Shown here piece by piece: positions 43,487-52,336 of a DNA stretch of 64,000 nucleotides. The notes below the pieces were generated by a model, which worked only from the letters and a program-made list of their open reading frames with translations, had not been told where the DNA came from and ran no database searches. Numbering within the stretch: position 1 is the first letter of the stretch; every line of letters begins with the position of its first letter. Position numbers and translations under genes: made by a program. This stretch comes from Deltaproteobacteria bacterium (GTDB lineage: Bacteria > Myxococcota_A > UBA9160 > SZUA-336): positions 28,922-92,921 of the forward strand of contig JAJDAK010000091.1 in assembly GCA_029261895.1 (NCBI GenBank), in the 5' to 3' direction.

Positions 43487-44698
43487 ATGCGTTTGTTGTC
43501 TAAAAATTTTGATCCACTTGATTCGAACTTCGATCAGAGTTCGTTCGACGCGTATCACGAATTACAAGAGAGCGACCCTGTGTACTGGTGGGAGGACGGT
43601 CGTGGCTGGATCGTTACCCGCTACGACGACTGTCTCGAAGTTCTTCGGAACGCCGCCGCGTTTGGTTCCGATGTTCGAGACTGGGAAGAGTTTAGCGAGA
43701 CTTCCGAAGTTTCAGAGCTTTCGTTCTTTCGCTTGAAGAACTACGGGCTTACGGCATCAAACGCAGCTGAACACGCGCGCCTTCGTGAATTGATTCGGAA
43801 ACCGTTTGGCCCTCAGACAATTCGAGCACAGTCCGAATTAATTGAAACCATTGCAACGTCTCTTGTCTCGGAGTTTCGTTCTCGCGGAGAAGCCGATCTC
43901 GTTGCGGAATTTGCCCGACCTTTCGCCTATCACGTGATCGCCAGAATTCTCGGCATTCCGATACACGAAGATTCGGCAGATGACTTCGCCGAACTAACGC
44001 ATCGCGGCATGCAGGTTATGAATCCGAATCTCCCCGCCGCCGCGCGTATGGGCTACATCGAGGCGGCAGAGGAGTGGGTTGCATGCGCGCGATCGATCCT
44101 CGATCAGAAACGACGCGAGCCCCAAGCCGATTTACTTTCGGCTCTAGTTCGCGATGAACATGACCCAGACACCGCACTATCACTGTTGCTGTCATTGGTT
44201 GTGGGTGGCACGGAAACGGTTTCGAACACGTTACCACTTGGCCTCAATGAACTCCTTCAACATCCTGATCAGTTCAAACGTTTCCAGGAAGAGCCGAGTT
44301 CGCGATCGCGCGCGGTCAGTGAGATCTTGCGACACCAAGCATCGACGAAGTTTCTGATCCGCTACGCAAAGCAAGATGTCGTATTGCGGCAACGCCTCAT
44401 CATCGAAGGTCAGATCGTCTACGTGGCCATGGGCGCCGCACACCGAGATCCAGGCGTATTTCGCGAACCCGATCGTTTCGATATCAGCCGCGAGCCACAG
44501 GGCGACCAAGCCTTCTTTGGCGCCGGATCCCGTTTCTGCCTAGGCAGCCACCTGGCCAGGCTCGAGCTCGAAATTGGGCTCAGCACCTTGATGAGCCAGC
44601 TTTCCCATCTATCGAGGCCCTCCGCCGTGCTCGAGTTCGAACCCAATAGCCTGGTTCGAGGCCTCCAGCATTTGCCCATCTGTTTCGATCCTGCCTAG
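43487..44698 (+). CDS. Cytochrome P450 (CYP-B), divergent from NRPS1
   Basis: 403 residues. I-helix GGTET (240-244), ExxR (Glu279, Arg282) and heme loop FGAGSRFCLG (Cys351). The N-terminal FDPLDSNFDQSSFDAY and PVYWWEDGRGW segments make it a close paralogue of the P450 at the other end of NRPS1. The ATG at 43487 is preferred to a TTG one codon earlier. Two P450s of one sub-family flanking one NRPS suggest successive oxidations of related sites. No ferredoxin or ferredoxin reductase gene is nearby, so electrons come from elsewhere. Confidence 0.95.
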   Translation: MRLLSKNFDPLDSNFDQSSFDAYHELQESDPVYWWEDGRGWIVTRYDDCLEVLRNAAAFGSDVRDWEEFSETSEVSELSFFRLKNYGLTASNAAEHARLRELIRKPFGPQTIRAQSELIETIATSLVSEFRSRGEADLVAEFARPFAYHVIARILGIPIHEDSADDFAELTHRGMQVMNPNLPAAARMGYIEAAEEWVACARSILDQKRREPQADLLSALVRDEHDPDTALSLLLSLVVGGTETVSNTLPLGLNELLQHPDQFKRFQEEPSSRSRAVSEILRHQASTKFLIRYAKQDVVLRQRLIIEGQIVYVAMGAAHRDPGVFREPDRFDISREPQGDQAFFGAGSRFCLGSHLARLELEIGLSTLMSQLSHLSRPSAVLEFEPNSLVRGLQHLPICFDPA

Positions 44699-44731
44699 AG
44701 ACGCCAGGGGCTTTCGACTACCTTCTACGGG

Positions 44732-45481
44732 ATGCAAGGCCGAGGCTATTATTCAGGCGGGGGGCAGTTCAGCCTCACCCCGATGATCAAATACATCATG
44801 ATGGCGAACGCGGTCGTCTGGGTACTCGAGCTCTTCACGGGTGGAAACCAAACCTTCATGGTCCCCCAGTTCGGCGTGAGTTGGGTAGGCGTCATCGAGC
44901 ACAGCTTGTACTGGCAACCCTTCACCTATATGTGGCTGCACTCGCCAGACAACTTCATGCACATCCTCTTCAACATGTTCGCGTTGTGGATGTTCGGCTC
45001 CGAACTCGAGCGACTTTGGGGCTCTGAACGCTTCCTGCGCTTCTATTTAATCTGTGGCATCGGTGCTGGCTTCATCATCTTGTTTTGGAACGGCTTGATG
45101 GGAGGCACCACGCGTTTCATTCCTACCGTCGGTGCGTCGGGGGCCATTTATGGAGTACTGATCGCCTTCAGTCTCACCTGGCCGGACCGCACCGTAATGT
45201 TGCTCTTTCCGCCGATTCCGATGAAAGCGATTTGGCTGGGTCCGATGATGATCGGTATTGGGCTGCTCTTAGGGGGTGGTGACATCTCGCATGCCGGACA
45301 CCTCGGGGGCGCACTCATCGCCGCGCTACTGATGCGCAGCGAGCTGACGAAGTACATCGGGTTCAGCAATCTCCGTTACAAATTTCATCGCTTTCGGATG
45401 CGCAGGCGCTTGCGCGCGGTTCGGGATGAAGAATGGGAACGGCGGCGCAAAGATGACGACGACCGACCTACGTTCCACTAA
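44732..45481 (+). CDS. Rhomboid family intramembrane serine protease
   Basis: 249 residues, six membrane helices. Oxyanion region HILFNMF (Asn81), nucleophile GASGAIYG (Ser136) and the His in SHAGHLGG (His190) are the complete catalytic dyad. Cytoplasmic C-terminus is basic and charged, rich in Arg. It should cleave membrane helices near the outer face; substrate unknown. Start at the ATG at 44732. The gene sits 33 nt after CYP-B and ahead of the GT2 gene; relation to the peptide locus is not indicated. Confidence 0.93.
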   Translation: MQGRGYYSGGGQFSLTPMIKYIMMANAVVWVLELFTGGNQTFMVPQFGVSWVGVIEHSLYWQPFTYMWLHSPDNFMHILFNMFALWMFGSELERLWGSERFLRFYLICGIGAGFIILFWNGLMGGTTRFIPTVGASGAIYGVLIAFSLTWPDRTVMLLFPPIPMKAIWLGPMMIGIGLLLGGGDISHAGHLGGALIAALLMRSELTKYIGFSNLRYKFHRFRMRRRLRAVRDEEWERRRKDDDDRPTFH

Positions 45482-45499
45482 TACGCTCACAACAGCAAG

Positions 45500-46219
45500 A
45501 TGACTGAGATGCAGTTTTCTCTCATCCTACCGGCGTTCAACGAAGCCAAACGGCTACCCAAGACCTTGGCAAGCGCGCGTTCTTATCTCTCTGAGACCTT
45601 CAGCGCTTACGAAATTCTCGTCGTGGATGACGGCAGCGAAGACGACACCGTTGCCGTAGCGCGTGACATTTTGGCCCACGATTCAAACAGCCGGGTCATC
45701 CCCTTGGGGACAAACCAAGGCAAGGGTGCAGCGGTGCGGGCGGGCGCGCTCGAAGCCAAGGGGCAGTACGTACTCTTCAGTGATTCCGATCTTTCCACGC
45801 CGATCGCGGACGAAGCACGGCTGAGGGCAGCGATCGACGCCGGGGCAGATTTGGCCATCGGCTCCCGACGGCATCCGGAATCGGAGATCACACTCGCCCA
45901 GAACGTCGTTCGTCAGTCCATGGGGCGGATTTTCAACCTTTTCGTGCGCATGGCGGGACTTTCGGGCTTCGAGGACACGCAATGCGGATTCAAAATGTTT
46001 ACCCATGCAAGCGCAGAGCGGATCTTTCGCGAACTCAAGACGGATGGTTTCGCATTCGATGTTGAGATCCTTTTGCTCGCGAGAAACGCAGGGCTTTCCT
46101 TAGCCGAAATTCCCGTGCAGTGGGAAAATGATCCCGAATCACGCGTACACATGATTCGTGATTCGCTACGCATGCTCTGGGAACTCGTGTTAATTCGTCT
46201 GAACCATCTCCGCCACTAA
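45500..46219 (+). CDS. Family 2 glycosyltransferase (dolichyl-phosphate glucosyltransferase-like)
   Basis: 239 residues, one GT-A domain. FSLILPAFNEAKRLPKTL (start), YEILVVDDGSEDDT (nucleotide), QYVLFSDSDLSTP (DxD metal motif), SGFEDTQCGFKMF (acceptor loop) and IPVQWENDPESRVHMIRDS (C-terminal) match the ALG5/DPG synthase-like GT2 group, which load a sugar on a polyprenyl phosphate. It lacks membrane helices, so it is peripheral or works with a membrane partner. It starts 18 nt after the rhomboid gene. Confidence 0.9.
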   Translation: MTEMQFSLILPAFNEAKRLPKTLASARSYLSETFSAYEILVVDDGSEDDTVAVARDILAHDSNSRVIPLGTNQGKGAAVRAGALEAKGQYVLFSDSDLSTPIADEARLRAAIDAGADLAIGSRRHPESEITLAQNVVRQSMGRIFNLFVRMAGLSGFEDTQCGFKMFTHASAERIFRELKTDGFAFDVEILLLARNAGLSLAEIPVQWENDPESRVHMIRDSLRMLWELVLIRLNHLRH

Positions 46220-46230
46220 GTTAAAGAAAA

Positions 46231-46260
46231 AAGGCTCCGCAACCTGAGTTGCAGAGCCTA
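46231..46260 (-). terminator. Terminator for leftward transcription (rlmD side)
   Basis: A 12-nt stem with one mismatch, AGGCTCCGCAAC (46232-46243) against GTTGCAGAGCCT (46248-46259). On the minus strand it is followed by TTTTTTCTTTAAC, a clean T-run. It would end transcripts coming from rlmD or from a small RNA in the 46261-46400 gap. On the plus strand no T-run follows. Confidence 0.75.
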
Positions 46261-46415
46261 ATCTCTAAGCCGCCAACGCGACCAACCAATCTATTGTATT
46301 CAGAAACGAACTCGTATCTGTATTGACCTTATGTGGGAGAGTGTCTCCGACCCGCGAGTTTGAACTCGCAATTTTCGTACTAGTAGTACCTCAAGAGAAC
46401 GGATTCTAAAGATGC
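46261..46415 (-). ncRNA. Possible structured RNA region downstream of rlmD
   Basis: 155 bp with no reading frame. Three hairpins in a row are perfect: GGAGA-gtg-TCTCC (46336-46348), GCGAGT-ttga-ACTCGC (46354-46369) and GTACTA-g-TAGTAC (46377-46389). With the T-tailed stem at 46231-46260 this could be a small RNA read on the minus strand, or a run of 3' UTR structures. On the plus strand the middle hairpin is followed by AATTTTC and could be a weak terminator for the GT2 gene. No match to tRNA, tmRNA, SRP RNA or 6S RNA was evident to me. Confidence 0.35.
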
Positions 46416-47516
46416 TCACGGCATCATGTCAACATGATTAAGCGAAACAATCGTTTCTACATGATGTGTTTGAGGTAACGCATCAATCACGTCGATGGTT
46501 TCAATCGCATACGCATCACGAAGATGATTAAGATCACGCGCGAGTGTGGATGGATTGCAAGATACATAGACCAACCGCGACGGTCTCGCTGCAGCAATCG
46601 AGTCGATCAAAATGCGATCGGCACCAATTCGTGGAGGATTGAGCAACACAGCGTCGGGTGATGTGTTCTTCAGTTCGCGCGCCGCCCAGCCCTCTGCAGC
46701 ATCACGAATGACGGTCGCGTTGCTATTACGTTCTGCGTCATGCACTGCAGCACTCCACTCAATCGCAATCACTTTATCAAATTGATTCACCAGCCCGGCT
46801 GTATAGAAGCCGGCACCCGAAAAGAACTCCACCAAGGTCTTGCCTCGGCCTACACGCTTTACAACTCGTGCCAACCAAGCTTCCCACAACGTCCGATTCG
46901 CTTGAAAAAAACTATGCGGGCTCACGTGCAGCATATGTGGACCAATCTCAACCTTTTCCGCATATCCGCGAATGGAATAGTCGCCGGCGAGGTGTGTGTC
47001 GGCACGCAGTACATTGAGTTCCCTCTGTGTTGCGTCATCCAGTACGACACATAGATCGACATCGACTAACGCATGGGAAGCCGTTCTTCGATAACCCAGG
47101 CGGCGACCGTCTGACGCAACGCGCGCACGCGATCGATAACCCAGAGCCTTGGGCGAGCGCATCAGTTCGGGTTCGGGTAACGCATCGAACTTGCCGATGC
47201 GTTCCAATGCATCCAACACAAGCTGCTTTCTTGCCTCTAGCTGGGCTTCGTCATCGATATGCTGCCAACTACAACCGCCACAAATTCCGAAGTAACGACA
47301 GGGAGGTTCACGTCGCGAGGGACCTGGCTCGAGGACTTCAACCAGTTCTGCCTTCAGGTACTTTGGTCTGACCAAAAGCAGCCTTGCAGATACGCGATCG
47401 CCCGGTGCGACACGCGGAACGAAGACAGCCCGGCCATCTAGACGACCGACGCCATCGCCCCCTGCGGCAAGTCGATCAATACTGAGCTCGACCTGAGAAC
47501 CGACTTTGACCGTCAC
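46416..47516 (-). CDS. rlmD: 23S rRNA (uracil-C5)-methyltransferase, RlmD/RumA-like
   Basis: 366 residues. TRAM domain at residues 1-60, FeS cluster CRYFGICGGCSW (Cys-x5-Cys-x2-Cys) plus a later Cys, SPHSFFQAN before the SAM fold, FFSGAGFYTAGL, and the catalytic Cys in VSCNPSTLARD. It methylates C5 of a 23S rRNA uridine using SAM. The start at 47516 overlaps gspB by 4 nt. Placement after the secretion pair is unusual for rlmD. Whether it acts at U747 or U1939 is not decided by sequence. Confidence 0.93.
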   Translation of the reverse strand: MTVKVGSQVELSIDRLAAGGDGVGRLDGRAVFVPRVAPGDRVSARLLLVRPKYLKAELVEVLEPGPSRREPPCRYFGICGGCSWQHIDDEAQLEARKQLVLDALERIGKFDALPEPELMRSPKALGYRSRARVASDGRRLGYRRTASHALVDVDLCVVLDDATQRELNVLRADTHLAGDYSIRGYAEKVEIGPHMLHVSPHSFFQANRTLWEAWLARVVKRVGRGKTLVEFFSGAGFYTAGLVNQFDKVIAIEWSAAVHDAERNSNATVIRDAAEGWAARELKNTSPDAVLLNPPRIGADRILIDSIAAARPSRLVYVSCNPSTLARDLNHLRDAYAIETIDVIDALPQTHHVETIVSLNHVDMMP

Positions 47517-48622
47517 TGTCCCAATGACAGGCGCCTGCGCGATTCGCCCATTTCCAGCTCCACCGCGCCCGGATCAATGCGTCGAACTTTGATGCCTTCA
47601 ACCAGGTCACCCTCATGAGCGACCACCGGCCGGGCACCCTGCACGCCGATTTCGATCGTGCGACGCTCCGGCTTGGGATGCCAACGCACGCTCGTGAGCT
47701 GAACACCGGGGAATAGGGCCGCTGCGACCGAGGGCGTCGCTTCGACCAACGGCGCGCTGCCCGCCTGCTGCACCCGCGTTACGGGGGTATCGATGAACGG
47801 GTTCCCGGTCGATGACGGCGACGGGGCTTGGGACTTAGGCTGGGTGGCCGCCGCCTTTGTTTCGATCAATGCCGCCTTTGGCGGTGTCGGAGCTCGGGGC
47901 TCGGGCTTGCTTTTCGGAGGCGCTTCTATGGTGGCCAAAGTCTGCGTCACCGGTTTTGACGCAACCGTTGGTGGTTTCACGGTCGCCGCCTTCGGCGGCG
48001 ACGGGGCTTCGGACTTAGCCTGGACCACAGCCGCTTTCGGCGGTGACGGGACTTGAGGCTTAGCCTGTGTGGCCGCCACCTTGGAGGTCGGTTTCACATT
48101 CGGCGCCGGCGCAACAGCCGATTTCACTGGCGGTGCCGGAACCACAGCTTCGGGCACCACTGCGTTGGGCTTCCTTGCCAATGCCCGCGCGATCTTTTCA
48201 GGATCGAGTTTTACAACCGGTTTTGGCTCGCCACCGGGCGCCGCCGCCTTTGCGATGACTTCTGGCGTGGGCATAGTCGCGGGCGGGGCAGGCGGACGAT
48301 CGGCGCGCTTCACTCCGATATTCGCGGGTGCAATCGGTTTCTGCACCTTGGCTCGCGTTGTCGGCGTGACGGATTTACCCGGTGTCTTCGTAGATGCTAT
48401 CGGTCCTGACGCGTCATCATCATCAAACGCAAGTATCAAGACCACGGCACCACTCAGGGCCAGGAAAACAATTAAACCTACCGCAATCCAGGTTACGGAC
48501 GAACTGCGCTGCCGATCGGGCAGACCGGAATCGAGGATCGCATCTTCCAGCTCCTCACGGGTCTCCGGTGCGTTTCGCCGATCGCGTTGGACCTTTCGCA
48601 GCGCGTTTAGGATCGTACTCAA
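47513..48622 (-). CDS. gspB: GspB-like type II secretion accessory protein with Pro/Ala-rich linker
   Basis: 369 residues. Short cytoplasmic segment with STILNALRKVQRDR, membrane helix about 43-66, then a periplasmic linker of about 200 residues full of Pro, Ala and Lys with direct repeats of the type AKxxxPSPPKAA. The C-terminal domain VQLTSVRWHPKPERRTIEIG is the T2SSB fold, as in GspB/PulB. GspB anchors the assembly factor GspA. It overlaps gspA by 4 nt. The other secretion genes are not in this window. Confidence 0.88.
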   Translation of the reverse strand: MSTILNALRKVQRDRRNAPETREELEDAILDSGLPDRQRSSSVTWIAVGLIVFLALSGAVVLILAFDDDDASGPIASTKTPGKSVTPTTRAKVQKPIAPANIGVKRADRPPAPPATMPTPEVIAKAAAPGGEPKPVVKLDPEKIARALARKPNAVVPEAVVPAPPVKSAVAPAPNVKPTSKVAATQAKPQVPSPPKAAVVQAKSEAPSPPKAATVKPPTVASKPVTQTLATIEAPPKSKPEPRAPTPPKAALIETKAAATQPKSQAPSPSSTGNPFIDTPVTRVQQAGSAPLVEATPSVAAALFPGVQLTSVRWHPKPERRTIEIGVQGARPVVAHEGDLVEGIKVRRIDPGAVELEMGESRRRLSLGQ

Positions 48623-50256
48623 GACAGTTCCTCAGACTCCAGTAGGCGCGGGGCGCCGTAGTGAAGTAGCTGATACAGCGTGATCAGAGTTTCGGGTCCG
48701 ACCTCGCCTGAGTCGGCCAGCGATTTTTCAAGCTGGAAACGCCGGATCGCACCCACCGTGCGTGCATCGAATTCTCCGGACGCATCGCCACGGTTCAGAT
48801 ATCCAAGCTCGGTCAGTCGAGCCTGTAGCCAGCGCACCGCCGTACCGTTCATGCCGCGGGTCAATGCAGGCAGCGACTCATAGTTGTTCCAGAGCAGGAA
48901 CGCGCGGCCGGTCCAGATTCGATCCAGAAACCGCGACGACACCTCAAATACTTCACCATTCAGTCCCAATTCTACCCGCTGCTCCGATTTGATCCGCAGT
49001 AACGCGGCATAGCGCCGCTCCGTCTCCGAGAATTCGAGCTCAATCACCGCGGGAATATTCAGATGGCGTATTTGCTCGCGATTGGAGCGCAACACGGAAA
49101 CACGCAGCGAGGACGATTCCCCCACCACAGTCGCGATCAGATTTGGATCCAGTTCCTTGCGTTCGAGCGCGGGATAGCCCCAGCGCGCGATCACCGCATC
49201 GATCGAGCTCGCAACACTGCCGCGAAGTCCGGCTTTCCGGACGCGTGCTTCGAAATCACGGTCGGGGTCAATCTGCGGCGCGGGTGCAGCGACCTGCGGA
49301 TTGGCGGATCCAACGCTCGCCCCCGCTGAGGCATTTGGAATTCCCGGGATCGAAACCGTATACACCAAACCGATCAGCAAGCCGATGGCCACCAATCCAA
49401 ACGCAAAGACCGGAGGCACATCGAGCTCCGGACGTGGCGACAACCGGGTCTCGGAGCTGGGCAGTTCCTTCGCGGCTTCGTTCACCAACCGCGCATCAAT
49501 CTGCCGCCGTCCCTTTGAGTACCCAGCCAAAAGCGCGCGATCGGCGATCGCGTTGATCAGACGGGGGATTCCCCGCGTCGCGCGATAAATCGCGCGAATC
49601 GCACCCGCGGTAAAAAGATCTGGCTTCTGCAGGCCCGCGATGCGCAGCCGGTGCTCGAGATAGTCTCGAACCTCGTTGCGATCAAAGGGCTGCAAGTTCC
49701 AACGCACGGTGACTCGCTGCCGAAGTTGGCGCAGGTCCTCACGCTTCAAGTTTTCTTCGAGCTCGGGCTGACCGATCAGCACGATGTGAATCAATTTCTC
49801 GCGCTCTGTTTCCAAATTGGACAGAAGACGAATTTGCTCGAGTACATCGGGCTCGAGATTCTGCGCTTCATCGATCACGAGCAACGCACGCCGCCCCACC
49901 GCCTTCCGCTCCAAGAGGAAGCGATTCAGCGCTTCGGAGAGTTCGACGCGACTGCGTGCCGCCGTCGGTAAACCGAACTCACGACAGATGGACGCGAGCA
50001 GTTCTACCTCGCTCGAGCTCGGATTGAAGATGAACGCTATCTCGACATCGCTTCCAACGCGATCCAACAACGTGCGGCAGAGTGTGGTTTTTCCGGTCCC
50101 CACCTGACCGACAATTTCAACGAAACCCTCGCCTTCTTCGATCGCATAAAGAAGATGGGCCAAGGCCTCGCGGTGCCCCGCAGCCAAGAAGAGATACTTC
50201 GGATCTGGCACGAGCGCGAAAGGCTTCTCTTGAAGACCGTAAAACTCGGTATACAT
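48619..50256 (-). CDS. gspA: ExeA/GspA-type ATPase with peptidoglycan-binding domain
   Basis: 545 residues. AAA ATPase domain at 1-270 with FYGLQEKPFALVPDP, Walker A GQVGTGKT (50-57) and LLVIDEAQNL (Walker B). Membrane helix about 283-305. The C-terminal PG_binding_1 domain is NGTAVRWLQARLTELGYL with FDARTVGAIRRFQ. ExeA binds peptidoglycan and helps the type II secretin pass through the cell wall. Start ATG at 50256; its 5' end is divergent from the pantothenate kinase-like gene by 68 bp. Confidence 0.92.
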   Translation of the reverse strand: MYTEFYGLQEKPFALVPDPKYLFLAAGHREALAHLLYAIEEGEGFVEIVGQVGTGKTTLCRTLLDRVGSDVEIAFIFNPSSSEVELLASICREFGLPTAARSRVELSEALNRFLLERKAVGRRALLVIDEAQNLEPDVLEQIRLLSNLETEREKLIHIVLIGQPELEENLKREDLRQLRQRVTVRWNLQPFDRNEVRDYLEHRLRIAGLQKPDLFTAGAIRAIYRATRGIPRLINAIADRALLAGYSKGRRQIDARLVNEAAKELPSSETRLSPRPELDVPPVFAFGLVAIGLLIGLVYTVSIPGIPNASAGASVGSANPQVAAPAPQIDPDRDFEARVRKAGLRGSVASSIDAVIARWGYPALERKELDPNLIATVVGESSSLRVSVLRSNREQIRHLNIPAVIELEFSETERRYAALLRIKSEQRVELGLNGEVFEVSSRFLDRIWTGRAFLLWNNYESLPALTRGMNGTAVRWLQARLTELGYLNRGDASGEFDARTVGAIRRFQLEKSLADSGEVGPETLITLYQLLHYGAPRLLESEELS

Positions 50257-50324
50257 CGACCCTATGGCTCCCTCATCAACAGGCCTCGCAGCCGCAGGGG
50301 GCCGAATGATACGCTCCGGCGCGG

Positions 50325-51128
50325 ATGCCTCATCCTTACTCTACAGCTGGAATCGACGCCGGCGCCACTCTTTGCAAGCTCGCGCGCTTCGGAGACGTAA
50401 TCGAAGCTCACCGTTTCGGTCCGACGGATGTCGAATCGGTTCGAGCCCAACTCAAACGTTGGGATCCCCAAAGCGTCACAGCGACGGGGGGTGGAGCGCT
50501 GCGTTTTCATGAGTCCCTGTCTGAATGGGACGTCAGAATCGTGCCGGAATTCGAAGCCTGGGCGCGCGGCGCCACGATTTTGGCGGAACGTTCGGGGCAA
50601 AAGCTGTCGGATCCCTACCTTTTGGTCTCCATCGGCACGGGAACATCTGCGCTGCGGGTCCACGATACGGAGATTCAACGCATCGGGGGTACCGCGCTTG
50701 GCGGGGGCACGTTGATGGGACTCGGCCAGCTGCTGACGGGTGCGCAGAATTTTGAAGACCTGGTCGCGATGGCGGTTCGCGGGGATCGAAGTCGGGTAGA
50801 TCTCTTGGTCGGCGACATCTACCCCGGTGGTGACGCCCCGTTGCCGCCTGAAATTAACGCCGCAAGCTTTGCCAAACTGGATTCGCGTCGCCCCGAAGAT
50901 TTGGCCCGCGCACTGATGGGCATGGTCGGAGAAAACATTGCGTTGATCTGTAGTCAGGTCGCTCGTGCGGCGCAGATACAGACGGTCGTATACGGCGGCA
51001 CCACGCTTCATCAGAACAAACCCCTCGAAGACGTGATCGACTGGGTTACCCGCGCATCGGGTCTCGCACCCGAATTCCTACCCGATGGCGCATTCTGTGG
51101 AGCTGTCGGCGCGGCGGCCATGGGTTGA
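50325..51128 (+). CDS. coaW: Type II pantothenate kinase-like (CoaW-type) protein
   Basis: 267 residues of the ASKHA (actin-like) fold: GIDAGATLCKLA (phosphate 1), VSIGTGTSAL (phosphate 2) and YGGTTLHQNK (adenosine). This pattern is the type II pantothenate kinase branch, known from Staphylococcus and eukaryotes; BadF/BadG-type ATPases are alternatives. CoaA/CoaX enzymes are not visible, so it could be the only such activity here. It is divergent from gspA and ends 4 bp before the AMIN gene. Confidence 0.78.
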   Translation: MPHPYSTAGIDAGATLCKLARFGDVIEAHRFGPTDVESVRAQLKRWDPQSVTATGGGALRFHESLSEWDVRIVPEFEAWARGATILAERSGQKLSDPYLLVSIGTGTSALRVHDTEIQRIGGTALGGGTLMGLGQLLTGAQNFEDLVAMAVRGDRSRVDLLVGDIYPGGDAPLPPEINAASFAKLDSRRPEDLARALMGMVGENIALICSQVARAAQIQTVVYGGTTLHQNKPLEDVIDWVTRASGLAPEFLPDGAFCGAVGAAAMG

Positions 51129-51132
51129 ACGC

Positions 51133-52263
51133 CTAAGCGCCGCCCTCGCCTCGCCGTGAAACCCGATGGACACGATCACGCAGAACTTTCAATTCTTCCT
51201 GGGTTTGGAATAGCCGTTCTTCCAACTGCATGCGCGCTCGAACTTCCTCATCAATGCGCTTCTCCAGAATATCCACTCGATCGCTCGACCCAATGATTTC
51301 TGATCGCGTGATCGTTTCTGGCACCGAAGGGGTGATGGCAGAAAACCCATGCCCCCCCGAAGCGGTTGCGGCCTGCGTGCGAGGCTGACGTAGGCGAAAC
51401 CAAACCAACGCGATCACGCCGAATAAACTCAAGCTCAACATCACCGCAATCGCCATGCTAAAGCGAAGCGTCGGCAACCAATGTGGACCCGCACCCGTGG
51501 CGGGCATCTCGTCGGGCCAGACTGTGCTCGGCGGGCTCGTACGAGGTTGACTGAAATCGGGTTCGGCAAGCGGCTCGATCGCGATGGGCTCGATCGGAAC
51601 GCTCGGCGCAGCCGCTTCTTCGATAGGCTCGATTGGGATATCGGTTTCCGGAACGGCTTCAACCGGCACATCAGGGGTGATCGCCTGAGCGGTATCCAAA
51701 GTTTCTGCCGAATCCACAAGCGGCGCCTCCGAGATCTCGGGTGTCGCGGTGGAAATCTCGTTCCCGCGTGAGTCCGTGACATTCGCGGTGTCGGGAGGAA
51801 TCACGGGCTCCGGCTCGAGCACTTCCGAAAGTTCAACCACCGGTGCAGTGCCAACCGGCACATCGAACGGTTCGGGACTGGGATCCGCTGCGTCAACAAC
51901 AATGCGAACCGGGTTCTCGAGTTGGAAGACGCGAACACGCCGTGGCCTGGACTCAAACGAAATTCTGGCGCCGCGATCGGTACTCTCAATACTCACCGTG
52001 CCCATTCTTTTAAGGTCCGTCTCCAGCACCTGACTTTGCAAGAGCGGCTTGGCCTGGAGCTCCATCACGAAATCCTGCAGGTCACGAAGTGGCGGGCGTG
52101 TCACAGCAACGGGTTTCTCGAGTTGGATGACCAAGCGGTCGTAGTCCGCGTGTTGTCCAAAACGGATATCGACGATTCGACCGGGACCATCCGTGGTCGC
52201 GGTGACGCCCGCGGCCAGCGCGAGCATGAGTACTGTAAGCGTCATCAGTGATCGTTTAAGCAT
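51133..52263 (-). CDS. AMIN-domain envelope protein with acidic linker, TM and coiled coil
   Basis: 376 residues. A signal-like helix (LTVLMLALAAGVTAT) is followed by an AMIN-like domain (GRIVDIRFGQHADYDRLVIQLEKP), as in AmiC and PilQ. A Glu/Pro/Ala-rich linker about 150 residues long follows, then a membrane helix about 280-302 and a C-terminal coiled coil (VDILEKRIDEEVRARMQLEERLFQTQEELK). If the leader inserts outward, the AMIN end is periplasmic and the coiled coil cytoplasmic. The ATG at 52263 is supported as the start of the hydrophobic leader. Function unknown; envelope or division scaffold is a guess. Confidence 0.75.
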   Translation of the reverse strand: MLKRSLMTLTVLMLALAAGVTATTDGPGRIVDIRFGQHADYDRLVIQLEKPVAVTRPPLRDLQDFVMELQAKPLLQSQVLETDLKRMGTVSIESTDRGARISFESRPRRVRVFQLENPVRIVVDAADPSPEPFDVPVGTAPVVELSEVLEPEPVIPPDTANVTDSRGNEISTATPEISEAPLVDSAETLDTAQAITPDVPVEAVPETDIPIEPIEEAAAPSVPIEPIAIEPLAEPDFSQPRTSPPSTVWPDEMPATGAGPHWLPTLRFSMAIAVMLSLSLFGVIALVWFRLRQPRTQAATASGGHGFSAITPSVPETITRSEIIGSSDRVDILEKRIDEEVRARMQLEERLFQTQEELKVLRDRVHRVSRRGEGGA

Positions 52264-52336
52264 GACAAACCCCGTAGTTGCGGCCAAGTTGCCGCTTAAT
52301 GCATCGGCAACATCCCGCTTAAGCTATAGGTCTCAC

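Noticed and set aside
46261..46415. tRNA, tmRNA, SRP RNA or 6S RNA
   Set aside because: A T-loop-like GCGAGTTCAAACTCGC is visible on the minus strand, but no acceptor stem, anticodon arm or tag reading frame completes the pattern.
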